DNA from: SYOC01 sp964441775 | GTDB lineage: Bacteria; Desulfobacterota; Binatia; Bin18 | Assembly (NCBI GenBank): GCA_964441775.1 | Contig: CAYTVL010000005.1 | Coordinates: forward strand, 124,001 to 188,000 | DNA length: 64,000 nucleotides | Reading direction: 5' to 3' | Part shown: piece by piece, positions 26,344-35,542 of the stretch | Numbering within the stretch: the first letter of the stretch is position 1 | Layout of the letters: the number at the start of each line of letters is the position of its first letter | Notes under the pieces: model-generated | Databases searched by the model: none | Told to the model about the DNA's origin: nothing | Seen by the model: the letters and a program-made list of their open reading frames with translations, nothing else | Made by a program: the position numbers and the translations under genes

Positions 26344-27147
26344 ATGAAAGCCTTCTTTCTCTTTTGCGGCTTGTTTCTGTTTAGCCTCACCTCAGCACGC
26401 GCCGACCTCTACCAATGGACAGACGCCCAGGGAGTCATTCACGTCGTTGACGACGCAGGAGCAATTCCCGAAGGCTATCGAAATAAGTTCAAAACGTATC
26501 ACGCAACCAAACCGACCAGCACGTCGACCAGCTTCGTCATGCCAAGCCGCAGCTATCCAGCAAAAAGTCAAGGAGCGTTTGCACAAAAACTGGCGTTGGA
26601 TCTGGGCCTGATTAAGAGTTCGCAGGAAGATGCCCTGAGTCCACTGAGTGCGGTCGGCATTCAACCTGCCGGAGGCTGGAGACTGTACGATGCGCTGACC
26701 TTCGAGGAACAGATCGAGGTTGTCGCCGCAGCGCGACGAGCGGCAGAGTCTCGACGCATCGCACTTTCACCAGATGGGGCAGAAGCGATCGTACAAGGAG
26801 TAGGCGGCGAATTTCTTCCCCCACCTTCTGTGCAAGCAGCTCCCCCGGTCGAACGCTACGTCACGCAAGAAGAAGCGCCGACTGTCATCATCGAACAGCA
26901 ATCACCGCAAGTCATCGAGGTAGAGCGAGAACCCATCTACGTGCCGACGCCTGTGTTTGTCGCCCCGCCTTGGCGCGGGCCTGGAGGCGGCTGGCATAGA
27001 AGAGAGCCGCCTCCGCCTCCTCGTATTACCGGAACCCCACTCGGGCAATCTCCCACTTTTGCTGCTCCTCCACCCACGCACATGCCATTCGGGGCAAGTC
27101 ACATGCCGTTTGGAACATCCCACGCCCCGTTTGGCTCAGGTCGCTAA
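26344..27147 (+). CDS. DUF4124-type exported protein with Pro-rich C-terminus
   Basis: 267 residues. Signal peptide 1-20 (LTSARA), then the DUF4124 signature DLYQWTDAQGVIHVVDDAG at 21-39. The middle (about 85-160) is helical and the C-terminus (about 160-267) is Pro-rich, ending in a near-repeat MPFGASH / MPFGTSH / APFGSG. DUF4124 proteins are periplasmic and of unknown function. The promoter boxes end 9 bases before the start and no ribosome binding site is seen. Confidence 0.8.
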   Translation: MKAFFLFCGLFLFSLTSARADLYQWTDAQGVIHVVDDAGAIPEGYRNKFKTYHATKPTSTSTSFVMPSRSYPAKSQGAFAQKLALDLGLIKSSQEDALSPLSAVGIQPAGGWRLYDALTFEEQIEVVAAARRAAESRRIALSPDGAEAIVQGVGGEFLPPPSVQAAPPVERYVTQEEAPTVIIEQQSPQVIEVEREPIYVPTPVFVAPPWRGPGGGWHRREPPPPPRITGTPLGQSPTFAAPPPTHMPFGASHMPFGTSHAPFGSGR

Positions 27148-27181
27148 TATCTACTTGATTCATGACAAAAGGAACCTGTCC

Positions 27182-27796
27182 ATGAAAATCACCGTCTTCA
27201 GCGACTACATCTGCCCCTTCTGCTTCATTGGCACGGAAACCCTGCGGAAGGTCCAGCCGGAAGTTCCACCATTCACGCTCGAATGGAAAGGGTTCCAGAT
27301 TCACCCCGAATATCCGGCGACCGGCATTCCCACCGAGCGGCGTGCAGCCCAGTTTGGCAAAGAGCGCTACGCAGCCCTCTGGCGCAACATCACCGCACTG
27401 GCGGAAGGCATTGAGCTGTCCATGCGACCACCGACCGTCCTGACCAACTCACTCATGGCGCTGGAAGCAACCGAATACGCCAAAGACCAGGGCAAAGCAG
27501 GCGAGTTCTCGCGCGCAGTTTATCGCGCCTATTTTCAAGACGGGCAGAACATAGGCGACCTCAACGTCATCCTCGCGCTTGCTCAAGAAGTTGGGCTGGA
27601 CCCTGCCACCGTTCAAGAACATCTCACCGCGAGCACGTACGCAAACCGACTCAAAGCCGCTCATCAAGAAGCCCGTAGCCTGGGTGTGTCCGGAGTCCCG
27701 ACCTTCATCGTAGGCCCAGCCCAGATTGTCGGCGCGCAATCGCCAGATGTGTTTGTCAACATGCTTAAGCGCGTGGCGGAGCGCGGGTTGGCGTAA
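27182..27796 (+). CDS. DsbA-family oxidoreductase (FrnE-like)
   Basis: 204 residues from the ATG at 27182; open frame extends upstream inside the previous gene but homology begins here. The thioredoxin fold starts immediately (MKITVFSDYICPFCFIGTET) with the C-P-F-C redox motif at 11-14. GVSGVPTFIVG near the C-terminus supplies the cis-proline (VP). Without a signal peptide it belongs to the cytoplasmic FrnE-like branch, linked to polyketide isomerisation or stress handling in known members. It starts 34 bases after the DUF4124 gene. Confidence 0.87.
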   Translation: MKITVFSDYICPFCFIGTETLRKVQPEVPPFTLEWKGFQIHPEYPATGIPTERRAAQFGKERYAALWRNITALAEGIELSMRPPTVLTNSLMALEATEYAKDQGKAGEFSRAVYRAYFQDGQNIGDLNVILALAQEVGLDPATVQEHLTASTYANRLKAAHQEARSLGVSGVPTFIVGPAQIVGAQSPDVFVNMLKRVAERGLA

Positions 27797-27850
27797 AGCC
27801 TTCTCATGCTTTAGCTATTCAGAAACAAAACGCTCCCTCTACGCCATCCC

Positions 27851-27959
27851 CTGGATTCCAGCTTCCGCTGGAATGCCGAAGATAAGAAACCCGTCATTCC
27901 GGACGAGCAACGCGAGATCCGGAATCCAGGAGCAAAAAAACTGGATTCCCACTAGAATT
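27851..27959. repeat. intergenic palindromic repeat with two hairpins
   Basis: ATTCCAGC/GCTGGAAT (27855-27862 and 27867-27874) and ATTCCGGA/TCCGGAAT (27896-27903 and 27918-27925) are perfect 8-bp stems. CTGGATTCC units at 27851 and 27941 and GGAATCCAG at 27921 enclose them. The layout resembles dispersed palindromic units common in Gram-negative genomes; only one copy is in the window. Confidence 0.6.
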
Positions 27960-28025
27960 TCTCCTAAGCGCAGCCGAAGAATGTTTCCCTTGCCTTCTTC
28001 AGGCCAAGTGCGCTAAAGAAGCGTC

Positions 28026-31000
28026 ATGGACTGTTCACGCTGTCACACAGAAAATCCAACTGGCGCGAAATTCTGCGTCGAGTGCGGAACTGTCATGTCG
28101 CAACGATGTTCACAGTGCGGCGCGGAACCACCACCGAAAGCGAAGTTTTGTCCGGAATGCGGCGTCGCTCTTATCAGCCAGGCAAAAGGCGAAAAGCAAA
28201 ACCAACCCCCGGTAGCCTACACTCCGCGACATTTGGCCGAGCGCATCCTTGCCGAACGTGAGGCCATGGCGGCGCGGGGCGCGCCGGATGGGGAGCGGAA
28301 AACCATCACCGCGCTCTTTGCCGATCTCAAAGGCTCTACTGCCCTGCTGGAAGACCTAGATCCAGAAGAGGCGCGTCAGATCATTGATCCCATCTTGCAG
28401 CTTCTGATGGACGCCGTGCATCGCTACGAAGGCTATGTCGCGCAGGCGCTGGGCGACGGCATCTTTGCGCTCTTCGGCGCGCCGTTAGCACACGAGGATC
28501 ACGCGCATCGTGCACTCTTTGCCGCGCTCCGTATGCAGGAAGAGATGCGCCGCGTCGGAGAGCAACGACGCCGAGAAGGGGGTACGCCGCTTCTGTTGCG
28601 TGTAGGCGTCAACACCGGTGAAGTGGTGGTGCGCTCTATCCGCAAGGATGACTTGCACACGGACTATGTCCCGGTCGGGCATTCCACCAACATCGCGGCG
28701 CGGATGGAACAGTTGGCCACTCCAGGCGCTATCGTGGTAAGCGAGCAGACTCATAAACTGACTGAAGGCTATTTTGAGTTCAAAGCACTGGGCGAGGCGC
28801 ACCTCAAAGGCGTCAGCGCGCCGCTCAATATTTACGAAGTCACCGGCGTCAGCCCGTTCCGCACAAAACTGCAAGTCGCCGCCCGCCGCGGGCTGGCTCG
28901 CTTTATCGGACGACAAAGTGAAATGGCGTATCTCCAAGGGGCGCTGGAGCAAGCCAAGACGGGGTGCGGCCAGATCGTCGGCGTCATGGGCGAACCTGGC
29001 GTCGGCAAGTCACGGCTCTTTTATGAGTTCATCAGGCTCTATGGCCGTACTCCGTTCCTTGTGTTGGAGACTTTCTCCGTTTCGCATGGCAAAGCCTACC
29101 CCTATCTACCACTCATCGATTTGCTGAAGAACTATTTTCAACTTGGCGTGCACGACGACGAACGCCAGCGGCGGGAGAAGATCACCGGACGCGTGCTGAC
29201 GCTTGATCGCAGCCTGGAAGATATTCTGCCCTATCTGCTTTTCTTATTAGGCCTTGCTGAACCCACCTCATCGTTGCAGCAGATGGACCCGCAGATTCGT
29301 CGGCAGCGCACGTTTGACGCGATCAAGCGCCTGCTGCTGCGCGAGAGCCTCAATCAACCGCTCATCGTGGTATTTGAAGATCTGCATTGGCTGGACGCGG
29401 AAACCCAAGCATTTCTGAGCTTGCTCAGCGAGAGCCTGGCTACCGCCCACGTGTTGCTTTTGGTCAATTACCGCCCGGAGTACCGGCATGAGTGGGACAA
29501 CAAAACATCGTACACGCAACTACGGCTGGACCCTTTGGGCCGCGAGCAGGCGGAAGAGATGTTGACCGTGTTGCTCGGCGAAGCAGGGATGACACAGGCT
29601 GCGCCTCTCCGGCAGTTCATTCTGGACAAAACCGAAGGCAACCCCTTCTTCATGGAAGAGATTGTGCAAGAGCTGCGTGAGCAAGGCCTGCTCGCGCCTA
29701 ACGTCGGCGCACCGCTACCTGCTAATCTCCGTATCCCCACTACCGTGCAGGGCGTGCTGACGGCTCGCATTGATCGTCTGTTGCCGGAAGAGAAAGCGCT
29801 GCTGCAGACACTGGCCGTGATCGGCAAAGAGTTCTCGTGGAATCTCCTGAAACAAGTTGTGAGGCAACCCGAAGACCAACTTCAGCCGTTGCTGTCGCGA
29901 CTCCAGAGCGCGGAGTTCATATACGAACAGCCGGCCTTTCCTGACGTTGAATACGTCTTCAAGCACGCCCTCACGCAAGAGGTGGCCTATAACTCCTTGC
30001 TGCACGAGCGCCGCAAAGGGCTACACGAAAGCACCGCCCGTGCGATTGAAGAAGTGTATCGTCACAAAATCGACGACCACTATAGCGAGCTGGCTCATCA
30101 TTACAGCCGCAGCGGCGACACACAAAAGGCGGTGGATTACCTGTATCTTGCAGGGCAACAAGCGGTACAACGTTCAGCAAATCAAGAAGCCATCAATCAT
30201 CTCACAACAGCATTGGAACTGCTCAAAATCTTGCCTGATAAGCCCGAGCGGGTCCAGCAAGAACTCGCGCTGCAACTCCTTGTCGGCGTACCACTTCAGA
30301 TCATTAAAGGGCATGCAGCGCCTGAAGTGGGCGAAACTTACAACCGCATACTAGAGTTATGCGGGCAGGTGGGAGAAACTGATCACCTCTTCCCCGCGCT
30401 GTTCGGACTGTGGCGATTTTACTTCCTGCGCACAGATGCCCGAAAAGCACATGAACTTGCCGAGCAGATGATGCGTCTGGCTCAGAATAGCCAGGACCCG
30501 TCACTCCTCCTCCAAGCGCGTCAGGCGATGGGAGCAAGTTTATTCTACCTGGCAAAATTGAGACAAAGTCAACAACACCTTGAGCAGGGAATTGCTCTTT
30601 ACGATCTCAAGAAACACCGCTCGCACGCCTTTCGCTATGGGGTTGATCCTGGGGTGTATTGCTTATGCTTTGCCGCCTGGAATCTGTGGTGTCTAGGCTA
30701 TCCGGATCAAGCACTGAAGAGCCTGCAGGATGCCTTGCGTTTGGCCTACGAGTTAGTGCATCCCTATACTTTGGCGTTTGCCCTCAATATCAATGCGATA
30801 GTCCATCAGTTGCGTCAAGAAGAGGCAGCCGTGCGAGATCAGACAGAAGCACTGCGCACGCTGTCGACCGAGCATGGGTTTGTCTATCGAGCGGCGGTGG
30901 CCACCATTATGCGGGGCTGGGTGCTCGCCGCAGCAGGCCAGAGAGAAGAAGGTGTGGTCCAGATGCAGGAGGGATTGGCTGCCCAACGGGCTACAGGTTC

Positions 31001-31199
31001 GGAAACAGCAGCTCCATATTTTCTTGCTTTACAGGCTGAAACCTACGGAAAAATGGAACAGCCAGAGGAGGGACTGGCTACTCTCGCTGAAGCATTGGCG
31101 GTGCTGCAAAAGACCGGGGAGCAGTGGTACGAAGCCGAGCTCTACCGCCTCAAGGGTGAGCTGCTGCTTCAACAATTAAAAATGAAAAATGTAGAATGA
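28026..31199 (+). CDS. class III adenylate/guanylate cyclase - AAA ATPase - TPR regulator with zinc ribbons
   Basis: 1057 residues. Two zinc ribbons open the protein (CSRC...CVEC at 3-20 and CSQC...CPEC at 28-45). Residues about 95-280 are a class III cyclase domain: ALFADLKGSTALLEDLD and GDGIFALFGAP carry the metal-binding aspartates. An AAA_16-type ATPase follows with Walker A GVMGEPGVGKSRL (about 320-332) and Walker B LIVVFEDLHWLDAE. The C-terminal 400 residues are TPR-like. Such proteins couple ligand binding or ATP use to cAMP production. The last codons fall in an AAAAATG-type heptamer repeat, so the exact C-terminus may vary between strains. Confidence 0.88.
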   Translation: MDCSRCHTENPTGAKFCVECGTVMSQRCSQCGAEPPPKAKFCPECGVALISQAKGEKQNQPPVAYTPRHLAERILAEREAMAARGAPDGERKTITALFADLKGSTALLEDLDPEEARQIIDPILQLLMDAVHRYEGYVAQALGDGIFALFGAPLAHEDHAHRALFAALRMQEEMRRVGEQRRREGGTPLLLRVGVNTGEVVVRSIRKDDLHTDYVPVGHSTNIAARMEQLATPGAIVVSEQTHKLTEGYFEFKALGEAHLKGVSAPLNIYEVTGVSPFRTKLQVAARRGLARFIGRQSEMAYLQGALEQAKTGCGQIVGVMGEPGVGKSRLFYEFIRLYGRTPFLVLETFSVSHGKAYPYLPLIDLLKNYFQLGVHDDERQRREKITGRVLTLDRSLEDILPYLLFLLGLAEPTSSLQQMDPQIRRQRTFDAIKRLLLRESLNQPLIVVFEDLHWLDAETQAFLSLLSESLATAHVLLLVNYRPEYRHEWDNKTSYTQLRLDPLGREQAEEMLTVLLGEAGMTQAAPLRQFILDKTEGNPFFMEEIVQELREQGLLAPNVGAPLPANLRIPTTVQGVLTARIDRLLPEEKALLQTLAVIGKEFSWNLLKQVVRQPEDQLQPLLSRLQSAEFIYEQPAFPDVEYVFKHALTQEVAYNSLLHERRKGLHESTARAIEEVYRHKIDDHYSELAHHYSRSGDTQKAVDYLYLAGQQAVQRSANQEAINHLTTALELLKILPDKPERVQQELALQLLVGVPLQIIKGHAAPEVGETYNRILELCGQVGETDHLFPALFGLWRFYFLRTDARKAHELAEQMMRLAQNSQDPSLLLQARQAMGASLFYLAKLRQSQQHLEQGIALYDLKKHRSHAFRYGVDPGVYCLCFAAWNLWCLGYPDQALKSLQDALRLAYELVHPYTLAFALNINAIVHQLRQEEAAVRDQTEALRTLSTEHGFVYRAAVATIMRGWVLAAAGQREEGVVQMQEGLAAQRATGSETAAPYFLALQAETYGKMEQPEEGLATLAEALAVLQKTGEQWYEAELYRLKGELLLQQLKMKNVE

Positions 31200-31206
31200 A
31201 AAATGA
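31184..31206. repeat. AAAAATG-like heptamer tract overlapping the cyclase stop
   Basis: TTAAAAATGAAAAATGTAGA and then GAATGAAAAATG form short seven-base periods at the end of the cyclase gene. The stop codon lies within the tract, so repeat-number changes would alter the C-terminal residues. Confidence 0.5.
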
Positions 31207-31302
31207 CAACAAGTCATCCTTAAACCTGTCAACCTTAATCAGATACTTTTTTACTTTAAAGTGCTGACCTCAAGAGGACAATGCGGGAAGGAGGAGGATT
31301 TT

Positions 31303-31881
31303 CTACCTGCCCCGCCGCAACGCCTTATTCACCGCTTCCACATCGAACTTCTCTGGATCAAATTCCTCTCCGAGCCATTCCAACATATCTTCGTGCTCCG
31401 GATGTTTTGGGTCTTGGATCACTTCCAGCAAATCGCCGTATCCCCACACCCCGCCGCAATCCTCGGGCGGGCACGCACGCTTGCCATCGAGACATACAGG
31501 ATATCGCGCCCCGGGCTCTGGAGGTAGAATTTTCTCCAGCACCACTTCATGCTCCCAACTGTCGCCGAAGTCATATTCGTAAACAAATTTTGCCTTAGGC
31601 TTGGAGACTAACGCCTCTAGTCGTGCTTTACGCTCATCCCGCGTTTCCGGCATGCCGTCAAAATCGTCTGGGTAGGTCACGCCGTAGTACGTCTTGCCCA
31701 CCTTGAACTGGTGCAAATGAGCATCCTCCCACCCCACGACCTCTTGAATCACCTGATGGAGTGTCGCCAAGCTTATATCGCTGGGCACTTGGAAACGTCG
31801 CCAGATTGGTGGTTTAATACCAAGCAGAGAAATTTTGAGTTGATAGATTGATGTTTCGGTTGCTGGTTCTTTGCCGGCCAT
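31303..31881 (-). CDS. pRiA4b ORF-3-like family protein
   Basis: 192 residues, ATG at 31881 with AGGAGG upstream. The opening IYQLKISLLGIKPPIWRRF and LATLHQVIQEVVGWEDAHLH, then FVYEYDFGDSWEHEVVLE and DCGGVWGYGDLLEVI, are the signature of the plasmid pRiA4b ORF-3-like family. Members are widespread in chromosomes and mobile DNA; their role is unknown. It diverges from the HemQ-like gene across 38 bases. Confidence 0.88.
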   Translation of the reverse strand: MAGKEPATETSIYQLKISLLGIKPPIWRRFQVPSDISLATLHQVIQEVVGWEDAHLHQFKVGKTYYGVTYPDDFDGMPETRDERKARLEALVSKPKAKFVYEYDFGDSWEHEVVLEKILPPEPGARYPVCLDGKRACPPEDCGGVWGYGDLLEVIQDPKHPEHEDMLEWLGEEFDPEKFDVEAVNKALRRGR

Positions 31882-31919
31882 ACATCCTCCTCTGAAGAGG
31901 CTGATAGGGGTCGTGTCCT

Positions 31920-32798
31920 ATGAAACACTCACATACCACTGAGTCTACACAAACGATACACAGTGAAATTCCACCTGTCCCCCTCACTCTTGAAGGCTGG
32001 AGCACGCTGCACCAAATGTTTCGTCTGCGCTGGTCGGCGTGGAAGGCGCTCTCCGCCAAGGCCCGCCAAGAGGTCACAACGGCGCTTGTGACCCTATTTC
32101 AAGAATGGGAGCACAGCGAAGCCGGTCAGAGTGGACTCTTCTCTATGCTGGGCCATAAAGGCGACTTGCTCGTCTTACACTTCCGCCGCTCGCTCGACGA
32201 GTTAAATGACGCGGAACTACAACTTGCCCAGACCCAACTTGCGGAATTTCTGGAGCCTACGACTTCCTATTTGTCCGTCGTGGAATTAGGCTTGTATGAG
32301 TCGTCCATGCGTCTGTATTCCTCGCTCAAAGAGAAAGGGCTCCAACCCTACACGACAGAATGGGGCCAGGCGATCGAGGCGGAAGTGGCGCGGCTGAAAC
32401 AAACGATGGCGTCCCGCTTGTGGCCGGAGATTCCCCCACGCCGTTATCTCTGTTTCTACCCGATGGACAAGAAACGCGGCGAGAAGAAGAACTGGTATCA
32501 AGTCAACATTGCAGACCGGCAGAAGATGATGAGCGAGCACGGTCTCATCGGACGGCGCTATGCCGGGCAGGTAACGCAGATCATTTCTGGCTCGGTTGGC
32601 TTTGATGATTGGGAATGGGGCGTTGACTTGTTCGCCGATGATCCTCTGGTGTTCAAGAAACTCGTCTACGAAATGCGCTTCGATGAAGCCAGCGCCCTAT
32701 ATGGTTTATTTGGAACTTTTTATGTCGGCTTGCGGTTCGCCGCGTCAGAACTGAGCTCGTTGCTCAATGGACGGGCTCCTGCGTTCACCGTAAGTTAA
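31920..32798 (+). CDS. hemQ: chlorite-dismutase-family heme protein, HemQ type
   Basis: 292 residues. HemQ converts coproheme to heme b by oxidative decarboxylation in the coproporphyrin-dependent route. The fit is shown by RYLCFYPMDKKRGEKKNWY (Y180 as the probable catalytic tyrosine), MSEHGLIGRRYAG (H207 as heme ligand) and SGSVGFDDWEWGVDLFADD, then YEMRFDEASALYG. An N-terminal extension of about 30 residues is longer than usual. No other heme-pathway gene is near. A chlorite dismutase is less likely because the HemQ-specific DDWEWGV segment is intact. Confidence 0.85.
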   Translation: MKHSHTTESTQTIHSEIPPVPLTLEGWSTLHQMFRLRWSAWKALSAKARQEVTTALVTLFQEWEHSEAGQSGLFSMLGHKGDLLVLHFRRSLDELNDAELQLAQTQLAEFLEPTTSYLSVVELGLYESSMRLYSSLKEKGLQPYTTEWGQAIEAEVARLKQTMASRLWPEIPPRRYLCFYPMDKKRGEKKNWYQVNIADRQKMMSEHGLIGRRYAGQVTQIISGSVGFDDWEWGVDLFADDPLVFKKLVYEMRFDEASALYGLFGTFYVGLRFAASELSSLLNGRAPAFTVS

Positions 32799-32851
32799 CA
32801 TAGTTTAATATTGTAGGGAGCGCCCTCCTTTACTCCCTGGAGACTCATCTC

Positions 32852-33286
32852 ATGGCAATGGTGACTGACGAACAACTCCGCCAACAAATCATTGATAACG
32901 CACCGGAGGCAATTATTTTTGTCGATCCGGAAGGAACAATTGGCCTCTGGAATACTGGGGCAACGACCATTTTCGGTTATACAGCTGAGGAAACGCTCGG
33001 GCAAAGTTTGGATTTGATTATCCCGGAACGACAACGCAAACGACATTGGGAGGGGTTTACGAAGACAATGCAAACTGGCGTCACCAAGTACGGCTCCTCG
33101 CTGCTCTCCGTCCCTGCACTGCGCAAAGATGGAACGCGCATCTCAATAGAGTTTTCTATTGTGTTGATCCGCGATGAGGTTGGGCAACCGGCCGGTGTGA
33201 CGGCAATCATGCGCGACATCACCGCACGACGCCAGCAAGAACAAGCGCTGAAAGAACGCCTAGCTGCACTGGAAGCAAAAGCATAG
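32852..33286 (+). CDS. single PAS-domain protein
   Basis: 144 residues, consisting of one PAS domain with PAC-like end: IIDNAPEAIIFVDPEGTIGL, NTGATTIFGYTAEETLGQSL, then VTAIMRDITARR and a short helix rich in Glu and Ala. No output domain. Lone PAS proteins can sense small molecules or redox state and work by binding a partner kinase; no such partner adjoins it. TGGAG lies upstream of the ATG. Confidence 0.82.
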   Translation: MAMVTDEQLRQQIIDNAPEAIIFVDPEGTIGLWNTGATTIFGYTAEETLGQSLDLIIPERQRKRHWEGFTKTMQTGVTKYGSSLLSVPALRKDGTRISIEFSIVLIRDEVGQPAGVTAIMRDITARRQQEQALKERLAALEAKA

Positions 33287-33380
33287 TAGACCCACAGAAA
33301 AGAAAAGGAAGGGCAGAGGCTACGTCATTTATCCTCAGCACTCATTACGCCGCCCTATTTTTTCGCTACAATAGCAAACC

Positions 33381-34529
33381 ATGACAAGAACAGCCGACGT
33401 CGTCGTGATCGGCGGTGGGGTTATTGGTTCAGCAATCGCCTGGAACCTCGCCGCCCAACAGCAACATACTATTCTGGTCGAGAAGAATCAGCCTGGGAAA
33501 GAAGCCTCCTCTGCTGCAGCGGGAATTCTCGCGGTCGCGAGCGGACGCTCGAAACGCGGGCCGATGTATCAACTCAAAAGCGCCAGCCAAAAGCTCTACC
33601 CCGCGCTTGTTCAAGAGTTAGAAGAACGCACTGGCATCGATATCGAATATCAACGCGCCGGGGTGTTGGACCTCATCCGCACCGACGCCGATGAGAAGAA
33701 ATATCGACAGTTGTATGATTTACGCCGAGAACAGGGCTACACAGCAACCTGGCTCTCGGCAGACGAAGCCCAACGCTTTGAACCGGTGCTGACAGCGAAC
33801 ATTCGCGGGGCTGTACATTTTGCCGACGACCATCACGTGAACAACGAACGACTGGCTGAAGCGTGGGCGCAAGGCGCAGCTCAACGCGGGACCACCGTGC
33901 AGACCGGCGTCACAGTGAACGAAGCACGCATAACCAACGGCAAAGTCACGGCGGTCAGAATCGGAGAAGAATGGGTCAACACGGGCCTCGTGGTCATTGC
34001 GGCAGGCTCCTGGTCACAAGAAGTGGGAGCAATCTTTGGGCTCACCATTCCCACGCAACCAGCAAAAGGCCAGATGCTCACCGTGCGGTTCCCCCCCCTT
34101 CAGCATGTCATCTCCTGGAACGATCACTATCTGGTGCCCCGTAAAAATGGGGAAGTGGTCATGGGCTCTACCGTGGAATTTGTCGGCCATAACAAAGAAG
34201 TGACGTTGGAAACTATCCGGGCGCTGATTGATCGCTCCGAGGATTTGGTCCCCGCGGTCCGCACTGCTCCCCTCAACCGTTTCTGGGCAGGGCTGCGTCC
34301 CTACTCGCCCACACGCCGACCGATGCTGTGTCGCGCCCCGGGGCTGGACAATGTGATTCTCGCCACCGGTCATCACCGCAACGGCATCGTCCTAGCCCCG
34401 ATCACGGGACAACTGATTTGCGAACTCATCACGACAGGAAAGACCTCGATGTCCCTGGAGCCCTTTGCCTTTCCTCGTGAGCCGCTTCCTCCCATGCCGG
34501 CAGATGAGTCTCCGGACGAAGCGGACTGA
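33381..34529 (+). CDS. thiO: glycine oxidase / FAD-dependent oxidoreductase
   Basis: 382 residues. The DAO fold starts with the FAD motif VVVIGGGVIGSAIAWNLA (5-22). KEASSAAAGILAVAS, VHFADDHHVNNERLAEAWAQ and the C-terminal FWAGLRPYSPTRRPMLCRAP with ILATGHHRNGIVLAP match ThiO, which oxidises glycine to the imine used for the thiazole of thiamine. No other thi gene is near, so a related D-amino-acid oxidase remains possible. A TACAAT (33367-33372) sits 8 bases before the ATG with no ribosome binding site, suggesting a near-leaderless mRNA. Confidence 0.85.
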   Translation: MTRTADVVVIGGGVIGSAIAWNLAAQQQHTILVEKNQPGKEASSAAAGILAVASGRSKRGPMYQLKSASQKLYPALVQELEERTGIDIEYQRAGVLDLIRTDADEKKYRQLYDLRREQGYTATWLSADEAQRFEPVLTANIRGAVHFADDHHVNNERLAEAWAQGAAQRGTTVQTGVTVNEARITNGKVTAVRIGEEWVNTGLVVIAAGSWSQEVGAIFGLTIPTQPAKGQMLTVRFPPLQHVISWNDHYLVPRKNGEVVMGSTVEFVGHNKEVTLETIRALIDRSEDLVPAVRTAPLNRFWAGLRPYSPTRRPMLCRAPGLDNVILATGHHRNGIVLAPITGQLICELITTGKTSMSLEPFAFPREPLPPMPADESPDEAD

Positions 34530-34651
34530 AGGGAAGAGCAGCCCTCCGCGTTGCGCCAGTCGCTCTGGTGTGGCATACTCGCGGACGCTGGTGGATGTCG
34601 GGAATACAGAATAGACAGGAAATCCATTGCTCGGGAAAGAAGGAGGACGTT

Positions 34652-34855
34652 ATGGCAGATGTTTCAATTCGCGCGCTCAAGAACGGTCCCTACGAAGTGA
34701 CCGGCGGGGCAAAGGTCACTGACCAGAAACGGAATGAGTACACCGGACAAGGCGATCCCGTTTATCTGTGTCGGTGTGGACAATCGTCCAATAAACCATT
34801 CTGTGACGGCACCCACACCAAAGTCGGGTTCAAAGCCGAAGAGACCGCTGGTTGA
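34652..34855 (+). CDS. CDGSH iron-sulfur domain protein
   Basis: 67 residues, ATG at 34652 with AAGGAGG at 34639. The motif C-R-C-G-x-S-S-N-K-P-F-C-D-G-T-H (YLCRCGQSSNKPFCDGTH) supplies three cysteines and one histidine for a [2Fe-2S] cluster of the mitoNEET type. Such small proteins carry redox or cluster-transfer roles. A strong terminator follows within 30 bases. Confidence 0.9.
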   Translation: MADVSIRALKNGPYEVTGGAKVTDQKRNEYTGQGDPVYLCRCGQSSNKPFCDGTHTKVGFKAEETAG

Positions 34856-34881
34856 TCTTCGCAAAAACCTCAACGAGTCGG

Positions 34882-34913
34882 AGCCCTGGAGCCTCATTCC
34901 GGGGCTTTTTTTT
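34882..34913 (+). terminator. rho-independent terminator after the CDGSH gene
   Basis: AGCCCTGGA (34882-34890) pairs with TCCGGGGCT (34898-34906), one mismatch, 7-base loop, followed by eight T (34906-34913). It also lies inside the 3-prime end of the convergent DUF2231 gene. Confidence 0.8.
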
Positions 34914-35541
34914 GTCCACCGTTCAGTGATGGCGCGCTTAAAAGCTGCACGGCGCGCACACCGGCGCCGTAGCGATAGACTAATTCGCCGCCCCAATAGC
35001 CTTGCAGCACGATGCCGGCAGAGCCAAGTGCGGCGAGGAACAGGAACGCCGCAGGTAGGCGACCGTGAATATGCAAACGCATGACAGTCAGCACCAGGAA
35101 CAGCGCCAACAGCCCATAGCCCAGATATTCATGCCGGAAGAGCACGCTCTGCATTTGCTCATCGAAGACGCTGGCCGGACGCGGCAGCTCTTGCTCGACC
35201 CAGCCGCTGATCACCGCCGCACCGAGCGCCGCCACTCCCGCCAAGAAGCAGGTGCGCCCCACCTCCTGCGTTCGCATCTGTTCGTAGACGCTGCCGAAAC
35301 AGTCAACCACGAAGCCAAACAAGACAAGGGCAATGGCGAAGTGCACGATGATGGGATGAAAGACAAGTAGCGTTCCCTCTTCTAGCGAGGCACGAGAAGG
35401 GTGCTCTTGAGCCCAAAGCACCAAAGGAAAGAAAAGGACAGGAGACAAGAGAGACATAAGAAAAGACCGAGACATAAAGAGAGAGCTTGGCAATCGAACT
35501 TTTGCCTTTTGCTTTTTGCTTTTTGCCTTTTGCCTTTTCAT
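34894..35541 (-). CDS. DUF2231 membrane protein
   Basis: Up to 215 residues. The first 20 residues (KRQKAKSKKQKAK) are encoded by a seven-base repeat tract and may not be translated; an ATG further in (MSRSFLMSLLSPVLF, about 35475) is a better start. The core has the DUF2231 signature LLVFHPIIVHFAIALVLFGF and about four or five membrane helices, with VISGWVEQELPRP and a final GYWGGELVYRYGAGV. DUF2231 proteins are inner-membrane proteins of unknown role, often near cytochromes. The divergent Rieske gene supports a redox role. Confidence 0.8.
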   Translation of the reverse strand: MKRQKAKSKKQKAKVRLPSSLFMSRSFLMSLLSPVLFFPLVLWAQEHPSRASLEEGTLLVFHPIIVHFAIALVLFGFVVDCFGSVYEQMRTQEVGRTCFLAGVAALGAAVISGWVEQELPRPASVFDEQMQSVLFRHEYLGYGLLALFLVLTVMRLHIHGRLPAAFLFLAALGSAGIVLQGYWGGELVYRYGAGVRAVQLLSAPSLNGGQKKAPE

Positions 35542-35542
35542 G
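35498..35542. repeat. TTTTGCC/T heptamer tract
   Basis: The plus strand reads repeated TTTTGCC and TTTTGCT units of seven bases. It overlaps the annotated 5-prime end of the DUF2231 gene and lies just upstream of the Rieske gene, encoding a Lys/Gln-rich string on the minus strand. Seven-base periods recur elsewhere in the window (31184, 37745, 38700). Confidence 0.6.

Noticed and set aside
31920..32798. Chlorite dismutase instead of HemQ
   Set aside because: The segment with YPMDKKRGEKKNWY and the DDWEWGV region match coproheme decarboxylases; no perchlorate-reduction genes are near.
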